NCBI GenBank assembly: GCA_046095485.1
Contig: JBJTJN010000050.1
Coordinates: 1-14,463, forward strand
Reading direction: 5' to 3'
Origin: SYFI01 sp046095485
GTDB lineage: Bacteria; Actinomycetota; Thermoleophilia; Miltoncostaeales; Miltoncostaeaceae
DNA length: 14,463 nucleotides
Position numbers and translations under genes: made by a program. Below the pieces are notes generated by a model that saw only the letters and a list, made by a program, of their open reading frames with translations, searched no databases and was not told the DNA's origin. How positions within the stretch are numbered: position 1 is the stretch's first letter; each line of letters starts with the position of its first letter. Of the stretch, positions 1-6,595 are shown in pieces.

Positions 1-548
1 CCCACGTTCATCGAGCCCACGTACCCCAGCGCGCCCTTGCGCCCGGCGTCGCTGATGATGCTCTTGGTGTGCACGAAGAGCTTCGTGCCTGCCGACGTCT
101 TCGGGTCGTGCGCGAACTGGATGCCCGCGCTCGCCATCTGCTGCAGCGAACCCAGGGTGAAGGCGGCCGGCCCGTCGGTGTTGAACAGCACGCGCACGGC
201 CACCCCGCGCTGGGCCGCCTTGATCAGCTTGTACTGGATGGGCGCGTAGTCGAGCAGCAGCGCATAGACGTCCAGCGTCTTCTTGGCGTCATCGATCTGC
301 TGCATGATCTTGCCGAGGCCGCCCGGGCGCGGCACGTAGCCCGGCCCATTGGGCGACCACACCCGGCGCGGTGACGACAGCGACTTCACCTGCTGCGCCG
401 GCGGGAAGTCGGCGTCGAAAGTGGCCTGGATCTCTGCCACGTCCTGCGCGTTGGTGGTGATCACGCCGAACCCGCGCGTGCCGCCCTCGGTCGGGTACTT
501 GGGATCGGGGGTGCCGTAGTAGGCCGGCTGGAGTCCGTACACCTTCAC
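1..548 (-). pseudogene. Phospholipase D-like protein, C-terminal part with second HKD motif (partial, runs off window)
   Basis: From about 531 down to 1 the minus strand encodes the rest of the PLD protein, in the same frame as the start at 1019. It includes PDPKYPTEGG, a second helix/strand with DDAKKTLDVYALLLDY, QRGVAVRVLF, and the second HKD motif HTKSIISD (His at 69-71, Asp at 48-50) followed by GYVGSMNV, typical of the family. In the present orientation it is separated from the N-terminal part by three in-frame stops (TGA at 582, TAG at 552-554 and 549-551). GTG codons at 548 and 542 could in principle start a separate product, but no ribosome site is seen. With 532-623 flipped, both parts form one frame of at least 339 codons in the window, with HKD His at about residues 141 and 317. 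The 3' end lies outside the window. Confidence 0.75.
524..531 (+). repeat. Left inverted repeat of the flipped segment
   Basis: CCGGCTGG at 524-531 is the reverse complement of 624-631. Extending outwards to 521-531 against 624-634 gives 10 of 11 matches. The repeat lies exactly at the junction where the PLD frame breaks. Confidence 0.8.
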
Positions 549-623
549 CTACTACCACGAGAAGGCCATGATCGCGGATGGTCACACCAAGAAGGGCCGC
601 GCGCTGATCATGGACTTCAACAG
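532..623. other. Inverted 92-bp segment carrying HKD motif 1 (candidate intragenic inverton)
   Basis: Read on the + strand, 532-621 encodes SPYTFTYYHEKAMIAD followed by GHTKKGRALIMDFN. This is a perfect HxKxxxxD motif (His 556-558, Lys 562-564, Asp 577-579) plus the usual following strand, but it lies inside a minus-strand PLD gene that lacks exactly this piece. Reversing the segment gives ...KTGW-SPYTFTYYHEK...MDFNSQP-AYYGTPD..., with codons continuous across both junctions and no stop. The segment is 92 bp and the gene frame matches on both sides. Whether it is a biological switch, a one-off micro-inversion or an assembly error cannot be decided from one sequence. No recombinase gene is present in the window. 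Confidence 0.85.
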
Positions 624-1019
624 CCAGCCGGTCTTGATGCCCTGCGCGGCCAGCTGCGCGAGGATCGGCGTGTTCTCGTTGTAGAGGTTGCTCGTGGGAT
701 CGGTGCTGCTGCAGGCCGCGAAGGTCTGCCACGTGGCCATCACGCGCACCTTCACCCCGCGCTGCTTCGCCTGCACCAGCGCGGCGAGGATCACCGGGTC
801 GTTGAGCTGGTAGATGCCGAAGTCGAGCGTCTTCTTCGCCGAGTTGATGAAGTTCACCACCGGGGTGTGCCCGGTGTCGGGCTCGATGAACATCGACACG
901 CCGGTGGTCGCGCCCTGCAGGGGCGGCGTCTTGGACTTCGCGGCCATGGCGCCCGCGGGGGCGATGGCGATCGCGGCGGCAGCGGTCGTCGCGAGTGCGA
1001 CGGTTTTCAGGCGGGGCAT
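582..1019 (-). CDS. Phospholipase D-like protein, N-terminal part (truncated in this orientation)
   Basis: This is the readable N-terminal 145 residues of a secreted PLD-superfamily protein. The ATG at 1019 has an AGGAG ribosome site 5 nt upstream (1025-1029) and a signal peptide (residues 1 to about 26, ending AMA). The region after it resembles the first PLD half: a strand/helix with KKTLDFGIYQLNDP, then QRGVKVRVMATW. After W132 the frame enters the inverted segment, reads 13 unrelated residues and stops at 582. The first HKD motif, which should follow W132, is instead encoded on the + strand at 556-579. As it stands the product lacks any catalytic motif. PLD-family enzymes need two HKD motifs to form one active site, so this product should be inactive. 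The family assignment is firm; the substrate (phospholipid, nucleic acid or other phosphodiester) is unknown. Confidence 0.75.
   Translation of the reverse strand: MPRLKTVALATTAAAAIAIAPAGAMAAKSKTPPLQGATTGVSMFIEPDTGHTPVVNFINSAKKTLDFGIYQLNDPVILAALVQAKQRGVKVRVMATWQTFAACSSTDPTSNLYNENTPILAQLAAQGIKTGWLLKSMISARPFLV
624..631 (-). repeat. Right inverted repeat of the flipped segment
   Basis: CCAGCCGG at 624-631 pairs with 524-531. Its inner edge falls on a codon boundary (W132 of the PLD frame), so inversion between the two copies keeps the reading frame. Confidence 0.8.
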
Positions 1020-1048
1020 TCGGGCTCCTGATCGTGGGGACTGCCATC

Positions 1049-1054
1049 ACGTTA
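1049..1054 (-). promoter_or_regulatory. Probable -10 box for the PLD gene
   Basis: TAACGT on the minus strand lies 29 nt before the ATG at 1019. This predicts a leader of about 20 nt, consistent with the AGGAG site at 1025-1029. No clear -35 is seen. Confidence 0.4.
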
Positions 1055-1163
1055 CCGCCGTCCGGCCCGGTTCGTGGACCGGCGGCGTAAAAACCGAGGG
1101 TGCGGCTCGCGACGACATTCCTCCCCGGGGTCCGCACGCCCCCGGACAGGGCGCGAGCGGTGC

Positions 1164-1169
1164 AACACT
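1164..1169 (+). promoter_or_regulatory. Possible leaderless -10 box for the phosphatase gene
   Basis: AACACT ends exactly 6 nt before the GTG at 1176, the same spacing as at 6584, 8208 and 10242. It lacks the first T of TAnnnT, so it is weaker than the others. No Shine-Dalgarno is visible. Confidence 0.35.
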
Positions 1170-1175
1170 GGCGGC

Positions 1176-2282
1176 GTGGCAGGCACCGACCTCACTGGCC
1201 GCGAGCGCGTGCTGCGCAGGTGGATCATCGCGCTGTCGGCGATCGCCGGGGTGATGCTCATCCTCGTGATGGCCGTGGTGCTCTACTGGCTGCGGTTCGT
1301 GCTGCCCACCGAGCCCGACCCCTTCACGCGCGGGCCGTGGGTGGCGCAGGTGTCCGCCACGTCGGCACGCATCGCCTGGCAGGTGGATCCCCCGCAGGCG
1401 GTGCAGGTGCGCGCCACCGGGCCCGACGGGCGCACCATCACGGCGCGGGACGGCCGCCTCACGGGGCTCAGCCCCGGCACGCGCTATGGATGGGTGGCCG
1501 ACACGGCGGGAACCGCACGGGCCTTCGGGTCGGTCACCACGCCGCCGCTGGCCGCAGGCGCGCCGGTGCGCTTCATCATCCTGGGCGACTACGGAGTGGG
1601 CGGCGAGGACCAGTACGCCGTGGCGCGGGTGTCCGCGGCGCAGGGACCCGCCTTCACGGTGTCCACCGGCGACAACGTCTACCTCGCTGCTGCCCCGGTG
1701 CTGTTCGACCAGACGATCTTCCGCCCCATGCGCCCGCTGCTGGCGCAGGGACCGATGCTCGGCGTGGTGGGAGACCACGACACGCTTTACCAGGGCGGCA
1801 AGCCGCTGGCCGAGGTGTTCGGATGGCCCGGTGGCGGCGACCGGTCGGTGCAGCGCTACGGGCGCCTGGCGTTCATCACGCTCGGCATCGACGGCGAGTC
1901 ATCCGACCTGCCCTTCCGGCGGCGGGCGCTGGCCGCCACGGCCGGGGCCGACGCCCGGTGGGTGATCATCCACCGGCCGCCGGAGCCCGGCAACCCCGTG
2001 CTGCCGGTCATCCGCCAAGCGGGTGCGGCCGCGGTGCTGAGCGGTCACAACCACAGGTACGAGCGCCGCAGCGTCGGTGGCGTGCTGTGCCTCACCGTGG
2101 GCACCGGCGGCGCGCCCCGGTCGGACGGCGACGAGTTCACCCCAGAGAGCCCCGACGCCGTGGTGTCCATCGCCGAGTTCGGATCGCTTCGCGCCGACTA
2201 CGCCGCAGGGGCGATTCGCTACGCGTTCATCGATGCCGGCGGCCAGGTGCTCGACCGCTTCGGCACCCCGGCTGCCGGGTGA
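1176..2282 (+). CDS. Membrane-anchored purple acid phosphatase-like metallophosphoesterase
   Basis: The protein has 368 aa. A single N-terminal TM helix (about residues 16-38) follows RVLRR, so the enzyme probably faces outward. Residues 50-125 look like the fibronectin-like N-terminal domain of purple acid phosphatases. The catalytic domain shows the family blocks in order: GDYG (D138), GDNVY (D166, Y169), GDHD (H201), VIIH (H266) and GHNH (H291, H293). These bind a dinuclear metal centre that hydrolyses phosphomonoesters. The third block normally reads GNH[D/E]; here the Asn is Asp (D200). GTG 1176 is preferred over in-frame starts upstream because they add a proline/arginine-rich stretch over the promoter, while 1176 sits 6 nt after a -10-like box. 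Its stop overlaps the next gene (GTGA). The family is clear; the natural substrate is not. Confidence 0.85.
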   Translation: MAGTDLTGRERVLRRWIIALSAIAGVMLILVMAVVLYWLRFVLPTEPDPFTRGPWVAQVSATSARIAWQVDPPQAVQVRATGPDGRTITARDGRLTGLSPGTRYGWVADTAGTARAFGSVTTPPLAAGAPVRFIILGDYGVGGEDQYAVARVSAAQGPAFTVSTGDNVYLAAAPVLFDQTIFRPMRPLLAQGPMLGVVGDHDTLYQGGKPLAEVFGWPGGGDRSVQRYGRLAFITLGIDGESSDLPFRRRALAATAGADARWVIIHRPPEPGNPVLPVIRQAGAAAVLSGHNHRYERRSVGGVLCLTVGTGGAPRSDGDEFTPESPDAVVSIAEFGSLRADYAAGAIRYAFIDAGGQVLDRFGTPAAG

Positions 2283-2575
2283 CCTACCGCCGCGTCATCC
2301 TCGCCGTACTTGGAATCGCCGACGTGGTGGCCCGGCTGGTGCTCGGCCTGCCCGGGGCCTTCCCGATCCTCATGATGGTGGCGCTCATCGGCGTGCCGCT
2401 CTCGGCGGCATTCCTCGCGGCCGACTGCATCCCGTTGCGCCGCGCGCACGCGGTGGCGTCCGGCGTGGCGCTGGTGGGGCTGCCCCTCGCGCTGGTGATT
2501 CCCGTGTGGGGATGGATCTTCGCGCTGGCGGTGGTGCTGGCGCAGGTTGCCGCCTGGGCCGCGGGGCGGCGCTAG
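2279..2575 (+). CDS. Small integral membrane protein
   Basis: The predicted protein has 98 aa with about three hydrophobic helices (roughly residues 6-28, 32-48 and 55-93) and a short basic end (AAGRR). The GTG start at 2279 overlaps the stop of the phosphatase gene (GTGA), so the two are probably translationally coupled and may act together at the membrane. I do not recognise a family. Its TAG stop shares a CTAG with the stop of the convergent cupredoxin-like gene. Confidence 0.7.
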   Translation: MTYRRVILAVLGIADVVARLVLGLPGAFPILMMVALIGVPLSAAFLAADCIPLRRAHAVASGVALVGLPLALVIPVWGWIFALAVVLAQVAAWAAGRR

Positions 2576-2943
2576 GCGTCCACCACCTCGATGCGCAGCG
2601 TGGCCGGAACCCCCGGGCCGCACGTGCCGAGCATCACCCCGGCCCGCCGGAACACCCCGTGCACCGTCTCGCCCGGGCGAATGCGGAATGGGCCCACCAC
2701 GTGCACGGTGTCCTCGTCGTTGCGGATGATCACGGGCTGCCCCACCGACAGTCGAAGGGCCGTGTCGCCCTCGTGGGTGAGCCACGTGCGGGTGCCGGTG
2801 ATGCGCCAGTGGCCGCCGCGATCCAGCACCTCGATGGTGACGGGCTGCGGCGGGGGGTCCATCGACCCCCACGCCGCCACCCCCGCGAGGCCGCCGGCGA
2901 CGATCACGCCGCAGGCGAGAAGCGCGGCGGCCCCGCCCTTCAC
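2572..2943 (-). CDS. Cupredoxin-like secreted/anchored protein at the end of the copper operon
   Basis: The protein has 123 aa with an N-terminal hydrophobic signal/anchor (about residues 4-25, with a Cys at 11 that is not in a good lipobox). A beta-rich domain follows: LRLSVGQPVIIRNDEDTVHVVG, then RIRPGETVHGVF and a C-terminal strand. The pattern resembles cupredoxin-fold domains. Candidate ligands are H81, H95, M104 and C108, but the usual His after the Cys loop is missing, so a normal type-1 copper site is doubtful. GTG 2943 starts 1 nt after the stop of the PCuAC gene, so it is the last gene of the operon. A role in binding or passing on copper is inferred from its position. Confidence 0.65.
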   Translation of the reverse strand: MKGGAAALLACGVIVAGGLAGVAAWGSMDPPPQPVTIEVLDRGGHWRITGTRTWLTHEGDTALRLSVGQPVIIRNDEDTVHVVGPFRIRPGETVHGVFRRAGVMLGTCGPGVPATLRIEVVDA

Positions 2944-2944
2944 G

Positions 2945-3421
2945 TCACATCTCCATCGCGACGGCCGTCACCTTGACGACCCCCGCCTTGCTGAACGTCA
3001 GCGTGATCGGCACCTTCTGCCCGGCGGTGACACCGGCCTTGAGGCCCATGATCATCACGTGGAAGCCGCCCATCTTGAGCTGCTGGACGCCGTTCCGCGG
3101 GATGACGATGCCGTTCTTCTGCTCGACCATCGTCATCTGGCCGTCCTTCATGATGCTCCGGTGCAGCTGGGTCATCGCGGCGAACGACGTCGGGACGGAT
3201 GCCTTCTTCAAGGTATCCCTGGTCCCGGTGCTCCTGATGGTCATGTAGGCCGCGGTGTTGGCCGTGCCATCGGGCACCACCCGCACCGTGGCCTTGGAGA
3301 TGGAGATGTTGGCCTTGGTGGCGCTGCCGCCCTTCATCTGGGCGCCGGCCACCCCCGCCGTCCCTGCCGCCACCGCGGCGATCGCGAGGCCGGTAATTGC
3401 ACTACGGGTAATGGTCTTCAT
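2945..3421 (-). CDS. PCuAC-family periplasmic copper(I) chaperone (DUF461)
   Basis: The protein has 158 aa with a signal peptide (MKTITRSAITGLAIAAVAAG..., cleavage near residue 27). The core matches the PCuAC fold: AYMTIRSTGTRDTL, then the copper-binding pattern H87, M91/M96/M98 and H121-x-M123. The two His are 34 residues apart, as in the H(M)x10Mx21HxM motif of the family. The ending PITLTFSKAG is also typical. These proteins bind Cu(I) in the periplasm and work with Sco1 to metallate the CuA site of cytochrome c oxidase. ATG 3421 overlaps the sco1 stop (ATGA), which fixes the start and suggests coupled translation. Confidence 0.9.
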   Translation of the reverse strand: MKTITRSAITGLAIAAVAAGTAGVAGAQMKGGSATKANISISKATVRVVPDGTANTAAYMTIRSTGTRDTLKKASVPTSFAAMTQLHRSIMKDGQMTMVEQKNGIVIPRNGVQQLKMGGFHVMIMGLKAGVTAGQKVPITLTFSKAGVVKVTAVAMEM

Positions 3422-4047
3422 GTGTTGGTGTCCTCCTGGAGGATCGTCGAGAGGTCTGCGGCGATATCGCGCCTTGGCATGCCGAACGGCCACTCCACGA
3501 CGACCCGGCCCCGAGCGTCCACCACATAGGTGGTGGCGCTGTGGACCACGTCGTAGCCCCCGCCCTTGCGCGGGGTGATGGAGTGCCTGGCCCCGAAGGC
3601 CTGCTCGACGCGCTGCAGCGCTGCGGCGTCGGTGGTGCGGTATGCACGCCACGTCGTGAAGAAGTGGCCCACGTAGTTGCGCAGTACCGTGACGGTGTCG
3701 CGCTTCGGATCGACCGTGACCATCGCGACTTCCACCCGCTTGCGCTGGGCGGCGGGCAGGCGCCTGAGCGCCGCCCGGATGTCGCCGAGCGTGGTCGGGC
3801 AGATGTCCGGGCACGATGTGAACCCGAAGTAGACGACCAGCAGGCGCCCCGGCGATGCCACGAGCTCCCGCTCGGAGCCGCGGCCGGCCGGCCCGACGTC
3901 GGGCAGCGACACGCCGCCGACCTCGGGCACCGGGTCACGGGTGAACCCCTTGAGCCCGGTGTCCTGCTGTTCGCCGCCGCCGCATCCCGCGAGCAGCGCT
4001 GCTGCCCCGAACACGACGGCCACCACCGCCATGAGCCGGCCCATCAT
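3418..4047 (-). CDS. SCO1/SenC family copper-delivery lipoprotein
   Basis: The protein has 209 aa. It begins with a lipoprotein signal ending LLAGC (Cys22) and continues as a thioredoxin-like fold. The copper site is present: C79 and C83 in TSCPDICP and H169 in DVVHSATTYVVD. The TVDPKRDT block is also typical of Sco proteins. Sco1/SenC binds copper at the membrane and helps assemble CuA of cytochrome c oxidase; some members act as thiol reductases. Of two adjacent ATGs, 4047 is chosen because it overlaps the copC stop (ATGA). The next gene, PCuAC, is its known functional partner. Confidence 0.93.
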   Translation of the reverse strand: MMGRLMAVVAVVFGAAALLAGCGGGEQQDTGLKGFTRDPVPEVGGVSLPDVGPAGRGSERELVASPGRLLVVYFGFTSCPDICPTTLGDIRAALRRLPAAQRKRVEVAMVTVDPKRDTVTVLRNYVGHFFTTWRAYRTTDAAALQRVEQAFGARHSITPRKGGGYDVVHSATTYVVDARGRVVVEWPFGMPRRDIAADLSTILQEDTNT

Positions 4048-4406
4048 CGCCCGCGTGCGCGGAACGTGAAGGTGCCCGCCTCGGAATGGCCGTCTTCCGA
4101 CTGGACCTTCCAGAGCACCTTGTAGTTCCCCGGCAGCGGCGACCTGGTCCGGACCACGACCCGCGCCGCGTTCCGGGGATCGAGCCGCGCGGATGCCGCG
4201 TGATCCACGCCCTTCGCGTCGAGCACCTGCACGCGCGTCACGCGCAGCAGGCGACCGGCGAAGGTGATGGTCACGTTCGCGGGCAGGGATGCCACCACGG
4301 CACCGGACTTCGGCGACGTGGACTGCACTCCCGAATGGGCCATCGCCGCGGGTGCGGCGATGAGCGCCACGGCGGATGCCGTGAGCGCGATGTCTCGCAA
4401 CCTCAT
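4044..4406 (-). CDS. copC: CopC-domain periplasmic copper-binding protein
   Basis: The protein has 120 aa with a signal peptide ending AMA, leaving His24 as the probable mature N-terminus (HSGVQSTSPKSG). The C-terminal block WKVQSEDGHSEAGTFTF matches the CopC consensus. H24, D105 and H107 form the expected Cu(II) site. The domain stands alone, without a fused CopD. It probably binds copper outside the membrane and hands it on or sequesters it. An AAGGGA ribosome site lies about 9 nt before ATG 4406. The stop overlaps the sco1 start. Confidence 0.88.
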   Translation of the reverse strand: MRLRDIALTASAVALIAAPAAMAHSGVQSTSPKSGAVVASLPANVTITFAGRLLRVTRVQVLDAKGVDHAASARLDPRNAARVVVRTRSPLPGNYKVLWKVQSEDGHSEAGTFTFRARGR

Positions 4407-4436
4407 TGTTGTGTCCCTTCGTTCCTGATGGCGAGA

Positions 4437-4991
4437 TCAGGCGGGGACGGGCGGGCCTCTCGATGGGGTCGCGATGAGGAAGCCGCCGTGCAGCGGGTGC
4501 TGCGATGCGACCGGGGAAATCCGTGCCACCACTCCGGGGCGACGCGGCGGGCGTGCCATGGGTATCGCCACGAGCGCGCGGGCAGCCGACATGAGCGCGG
4601 CGAGCAGCCGCTCGCCCCAGGCGACCAGCGCGACCAGCACCAACGCGGCCACCACGTGGGCGGCGGCGGACGCCGGCGTGAGCATGGGCTCTGCGTGGTG
4701 GGCCGCGATGCCGAAGGCCCACGGCGCGCTGACCATGCCGACGTGCATCACCATCTGGCTCGCGAGCACGAGCAGGGCCGTGATGCCGATGCCGCGCACG
4801 GCGAAGGGCGCGCGCCGGGTGCCGATGACCGCGGCCAGCCCGATGAACATCGCCCAGAGGGCCGGGGCCACGGGGAGGATGGCCATCTCACCCATCGCCG
4901 CCACGTGAGCGGCGATGGCTGATACCACGCCGGCCGCCGCGATGCTGGCGCGGCGCGCGGCGTGAGCGCGGGCAGGCGAGAGCGTGTGCAT
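4437..4991 (-). CDS. Multi-pass membrane protein, first gene of the copper operon
   Basis: The protein has 184 aa with about four TM helices (roughly residues 15-35, 40-60, 66-90 and 105-130). Loops and helix ends carry His and Met (QMVMHVGMVSAPWAFGIAAHHAEPMLTP), which would suit copper binding or transport. The tail after about residue 140 is Pro/Arg-rich and ends HPLHGGFLIATP. I do not recognise a named family. It lies 30 nt before copC on the same strand. ATG 4991 has no strong Shine-Dalgarno but lies 9 nt after a TAGCGT box, so its mRNA may be almost leaderless. A copper-related role is inferred from context and residues. Confidence 0.7.
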   Translation of the reverse strand: MHTLSPARAHAARRASIAAAGVVSAIAAHVAAMGEMAILPVAPALWAMFIGLAAVIGTRRAPFAVRGIGITALLVLASQMVMHVGMVSAPWAFGIAAHHAEPMLTPASAAAHVVAALVLVALVAWGERLLAALMSAARALVAIPMARPPRRPGVVARISPVASQHPLHGGFLIATPSRGPPVPA

Positions 4992-5000
4992 TCACCCCTG

Positions 5001-5006
5001 ACGCTA
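5001..5006 (-). promoter_or_regulatory. -10 box for the copper operon
   Basis: TAGCGT on the minus strand, preceded by GGG, ends 9 nt before ATG 4991. The divergent cyclophilin promoter lies 33 bp away. Any copper-responsive operator would be expected in the 60-bp gap 4992-5051, but I see no clear operator there. Confidence 0.5.
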
Positions 5007-5038
5007 CCCCCACGGCCAGATCGCCGGTAGGTGACGGG

Positions 5039-5044
5039 TATCCT
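5039..5044 (+). promoter_or_regulatory. Leaderless -10 box for the cyclophilin gene
   Basis: TATCCT, preceded by GGG, ends 7 nt before ATG 5052, with no ribosome site between. It decides the start: the in-frame GTG at 5031 lies upstream of this box. Confidence 0.55.
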
Positions 5045-5051
5045 CGAACGC

Positions 5052-5714
5052 ATGAGACGACTTATCGCCACCGCAACTGCAGCAGCAACCCTCGTCGCCG
5101 TCCCGCTCATCGCGGGCTGCGGATCGTCGGACAGCACCTCATCGGGCGCCGAAACCGCCGCGGCGAGCACCACGGGCGGCGACGCAGGGGCAGCCAAGAG
5201 CTGGTCCTCGGCGCCGAAGATGACCATCGACGAGAACGCCGCCTATACGGCCGACCTCTCCACGTCGGAGGGCGACATCCAGATCGCCCTCGACCCCAAG
5301 CAGGCCCCCAAGACCGTCAACAACTTCGTGTTCCTCGCGAAGCAGGGCTTCTACGACGGCCTCACCTTCCACCGGGTCATCCCCGACTTCGTCATCCAGG
5401 GTGGCGACCCCCAGGGCACCGGCCAGGGCGGCCCCGGGTACCAGTTCCAGGATGAGCTGCCCGACGCCGGCCAGTACAAGCTCGGATCGGTGGCCATGGC
5501 CAACGCGGGCCCCAACACCAACGGCTCGCAGTTCTTCATCATCACCGGCCAGCAGGGCGTGGGCCTGCCGCCCAACTACTCGCTGTTCGGGCAGGTGACC
5601 AAGGGCCAGGACGTGGCGGACAAGATCTCCACCATGGCCGCACCCGGTACCGAGACGCCGGACCCGCCCGTGACGATCGAGAAGGTCACGATCACGGAGA
5701 AGGGCGCGAAGTGA
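5052..5714 (+). CDS. Cyclophilin-type peptidyl-prolyl cis-trans isomerase, lipoprotein
   Basis: The protein has 220 aa. The signal ends in the lipobox LIAGC (Cys23), followed by a Ser/Thr/Ala/Gly-rich linker to about residue 55, so the enzyme is probably tethered to the outer face of the membrane. The cyclophilin domain (about 64-218) contains FHRVIPDFVIQGGDP with R108, F113 and Q115, then NGSQFFI, all matching the catalytic groove. It should speed proline isomerisation during folding of exported proteins. ATG 5052 is chosen because it starts a clean lipoprotein signal 7 nt after a -10 box. The stop overlaps the next gene (GTGA). Confidence 0.93.
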   Translation: MRRLIATATAAATLVAVPLIAGCGSSDSTSSGAETAAASTTGGDAGAAKSWSSAPKMTIDENAAYTADLSTSEGDIQIALDPKQAPKTVNNFVFLAKQGFYDGLTFHRVIPDFVIQGGDPQGTGQGGPGYQFQDELPDAGQYKLGSVAMANAGPNTNGSQFFIITGQQGVGLPPNYSLFGQVTKGQDVADKISTMAAPGTETPDPPVTIEKVTITEKGAK

Positions 5715-6586
5715 CCCCCCTCGCCGGGTTCGACCGATCGGTGATCGGCGTGACCGGCACGGACATCGCGGTGGCAGTGGCGGGCTCCGGTCCGCCACTG
5801 CTGCTGCTGCATGGCTTCCCGCAAACCATGGCCATGTGGCACCGGGTGGCGCCGATGCTGGCCGAGTACTTCACCGTGGTGTGCGCCGACCTGCGCGGAT
5901 ACGGCCACAGCGGGCGCCCGGAGTCGGGCCACGACCACGCCGGGTACTCCAAGCGCGCCATGGCGCAGGACCAGGTTGAGGTAATGCAGGCCCTGGGGTT
6001 CGACCGCTTCGCCGTGGCTGGGCACGACCGCGGCGGGCGCGTCACGCGCCGGCTGTGCCTGGACCATCCCGATCGCGTCACCGCGGCGGCGGTGCTGGAC
6101 ATCGTGCCCACCGCGAAGGTGTTCGCCACCACAGACCAGGCCCTGGCCACGGCGTACTACCACTGGTTCTTCCTCATCCAGCCCGATGGCCTGCCCGAGC
6201 ACATGATCGGCAGCGACCCGCGATGGTGGTTGGACGAGACGCTGCGCCGCTGGGCCGCGCCGGGCTTCGTGTTCAACCCCGATGCGCTCGCGGCGTACGA
6301 AGAGGCCTTCGACGACCCGGCCACCATCCACGCCCAGTGCGAGGACTACCGGGCGGCTGCCACCATCGACCTCGAGCACGACGCCGCAGATGCCCACGCG
6401 CGCATCGCCTGCCCCCTGCTGGTGCTGTGGGGCGCCAAGGGCGCCATGCACCGCATCTACGACGTGCTGGGCACCTGGATGGACGAGGGAGAGGACGTGC
6501 GCGGCCGCGCCCTCGACTCGGGGCACTTCCTCGCCGAGGAGGCGCCGGATGAGACCGCCCGGGAACTCCTCGGGCTGCTCACGTAG
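5711..6586 (+). CDS. Alpha/beta hydrolase, haloacetate (fluoroacetate) dehalogenase type
   Basis: The protein has 291 aa with an alpha/beta-hydrolase fold: LLLLHGFPQT oxyanion region (28-39), DLRGYGHSGRP (60-70) and nucleophile elbow AGHDRGG. Residues known from fluoroacetate dehalogenase all have counterparts: nucleophile D106, carboxylate-binding R107 and R110, D130, halide-pocket H151, W152 and Y213, and catalytic H272. Spacing among D106, R107, R110, D130, H151 and W152 is the same as in the well-studied Rhodopseudomonas enzyme. Such enzymes replace the halogen of haloacetates with hydroxyl through an ester intermediate. There is no signal peptide, so it is cytoplasmic. The GTG start overlaps the cyclophilin stop. 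Some relatives with this residue set defluorinate poorly and prefer chloro- or bromoacetate, so fluoride activity is not certain. Confidence 0.85.
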   Translation: MTPLAGFDRSVIGVTGTDIAVAVAGSGPPLLLLHGFPQTMAMWHRVAPMLAEYFTVVCADLRGYGHSGRPESGHDHAGYSKRAMAQDQVEVMQALGFDRFAVAGHDRGGRVTRRLCLDHPDRVTAAAVLDIVPTAKVFATTDQALATAYYHWFFLIQPDGLPEHMIGSDPRWWLDETLRRWAAPGFVFNPDALAAYEEAFDDPATIHAQCEDYRAAATIDLEHDAADAHARIACPLLVLWGAKGAMHRIYDVLGTWMDEGEDVRGRALDSGHFLAEEAPDETARELLGLLT

Positions 6587-6589
6587 GCT
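6584..6589 (+). promoter_or_regulatory. Leaderless -10 box overlapping a stop codon
   Basis: TAGGCT ends 6 nt before ATG 6596. Its first three bases are the TAG stop of the dehalogenase gene. The same hexamer and spacing recur at 8208. Confidence 0.55.
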
Positions 6590-6595
6590 GCGCGC

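Noticed and set aside
541..621. HKD motif on the + strand as part of a separate + strand gene
   Set aside because: Homology is confined to the interval between the inverted repeats and continues on the minus strand on both sides, so an inversion explains it better than a gene.
289..1137. Long minus-strand reading frame of 282 codons across the PLD locus
   Set aside because: Arg/Pro/His-rich composition of an out-of-frame shadow; the PLD frame, with signal peptide and motifs, explains the same DNA.
1047..1778. Minus-strand 243-codon frame opposite the phosphatase gene
   Set aside because: Low-complexity His/Arg/Gly-rich shadow; the + strand has all five phosphatase motifs.
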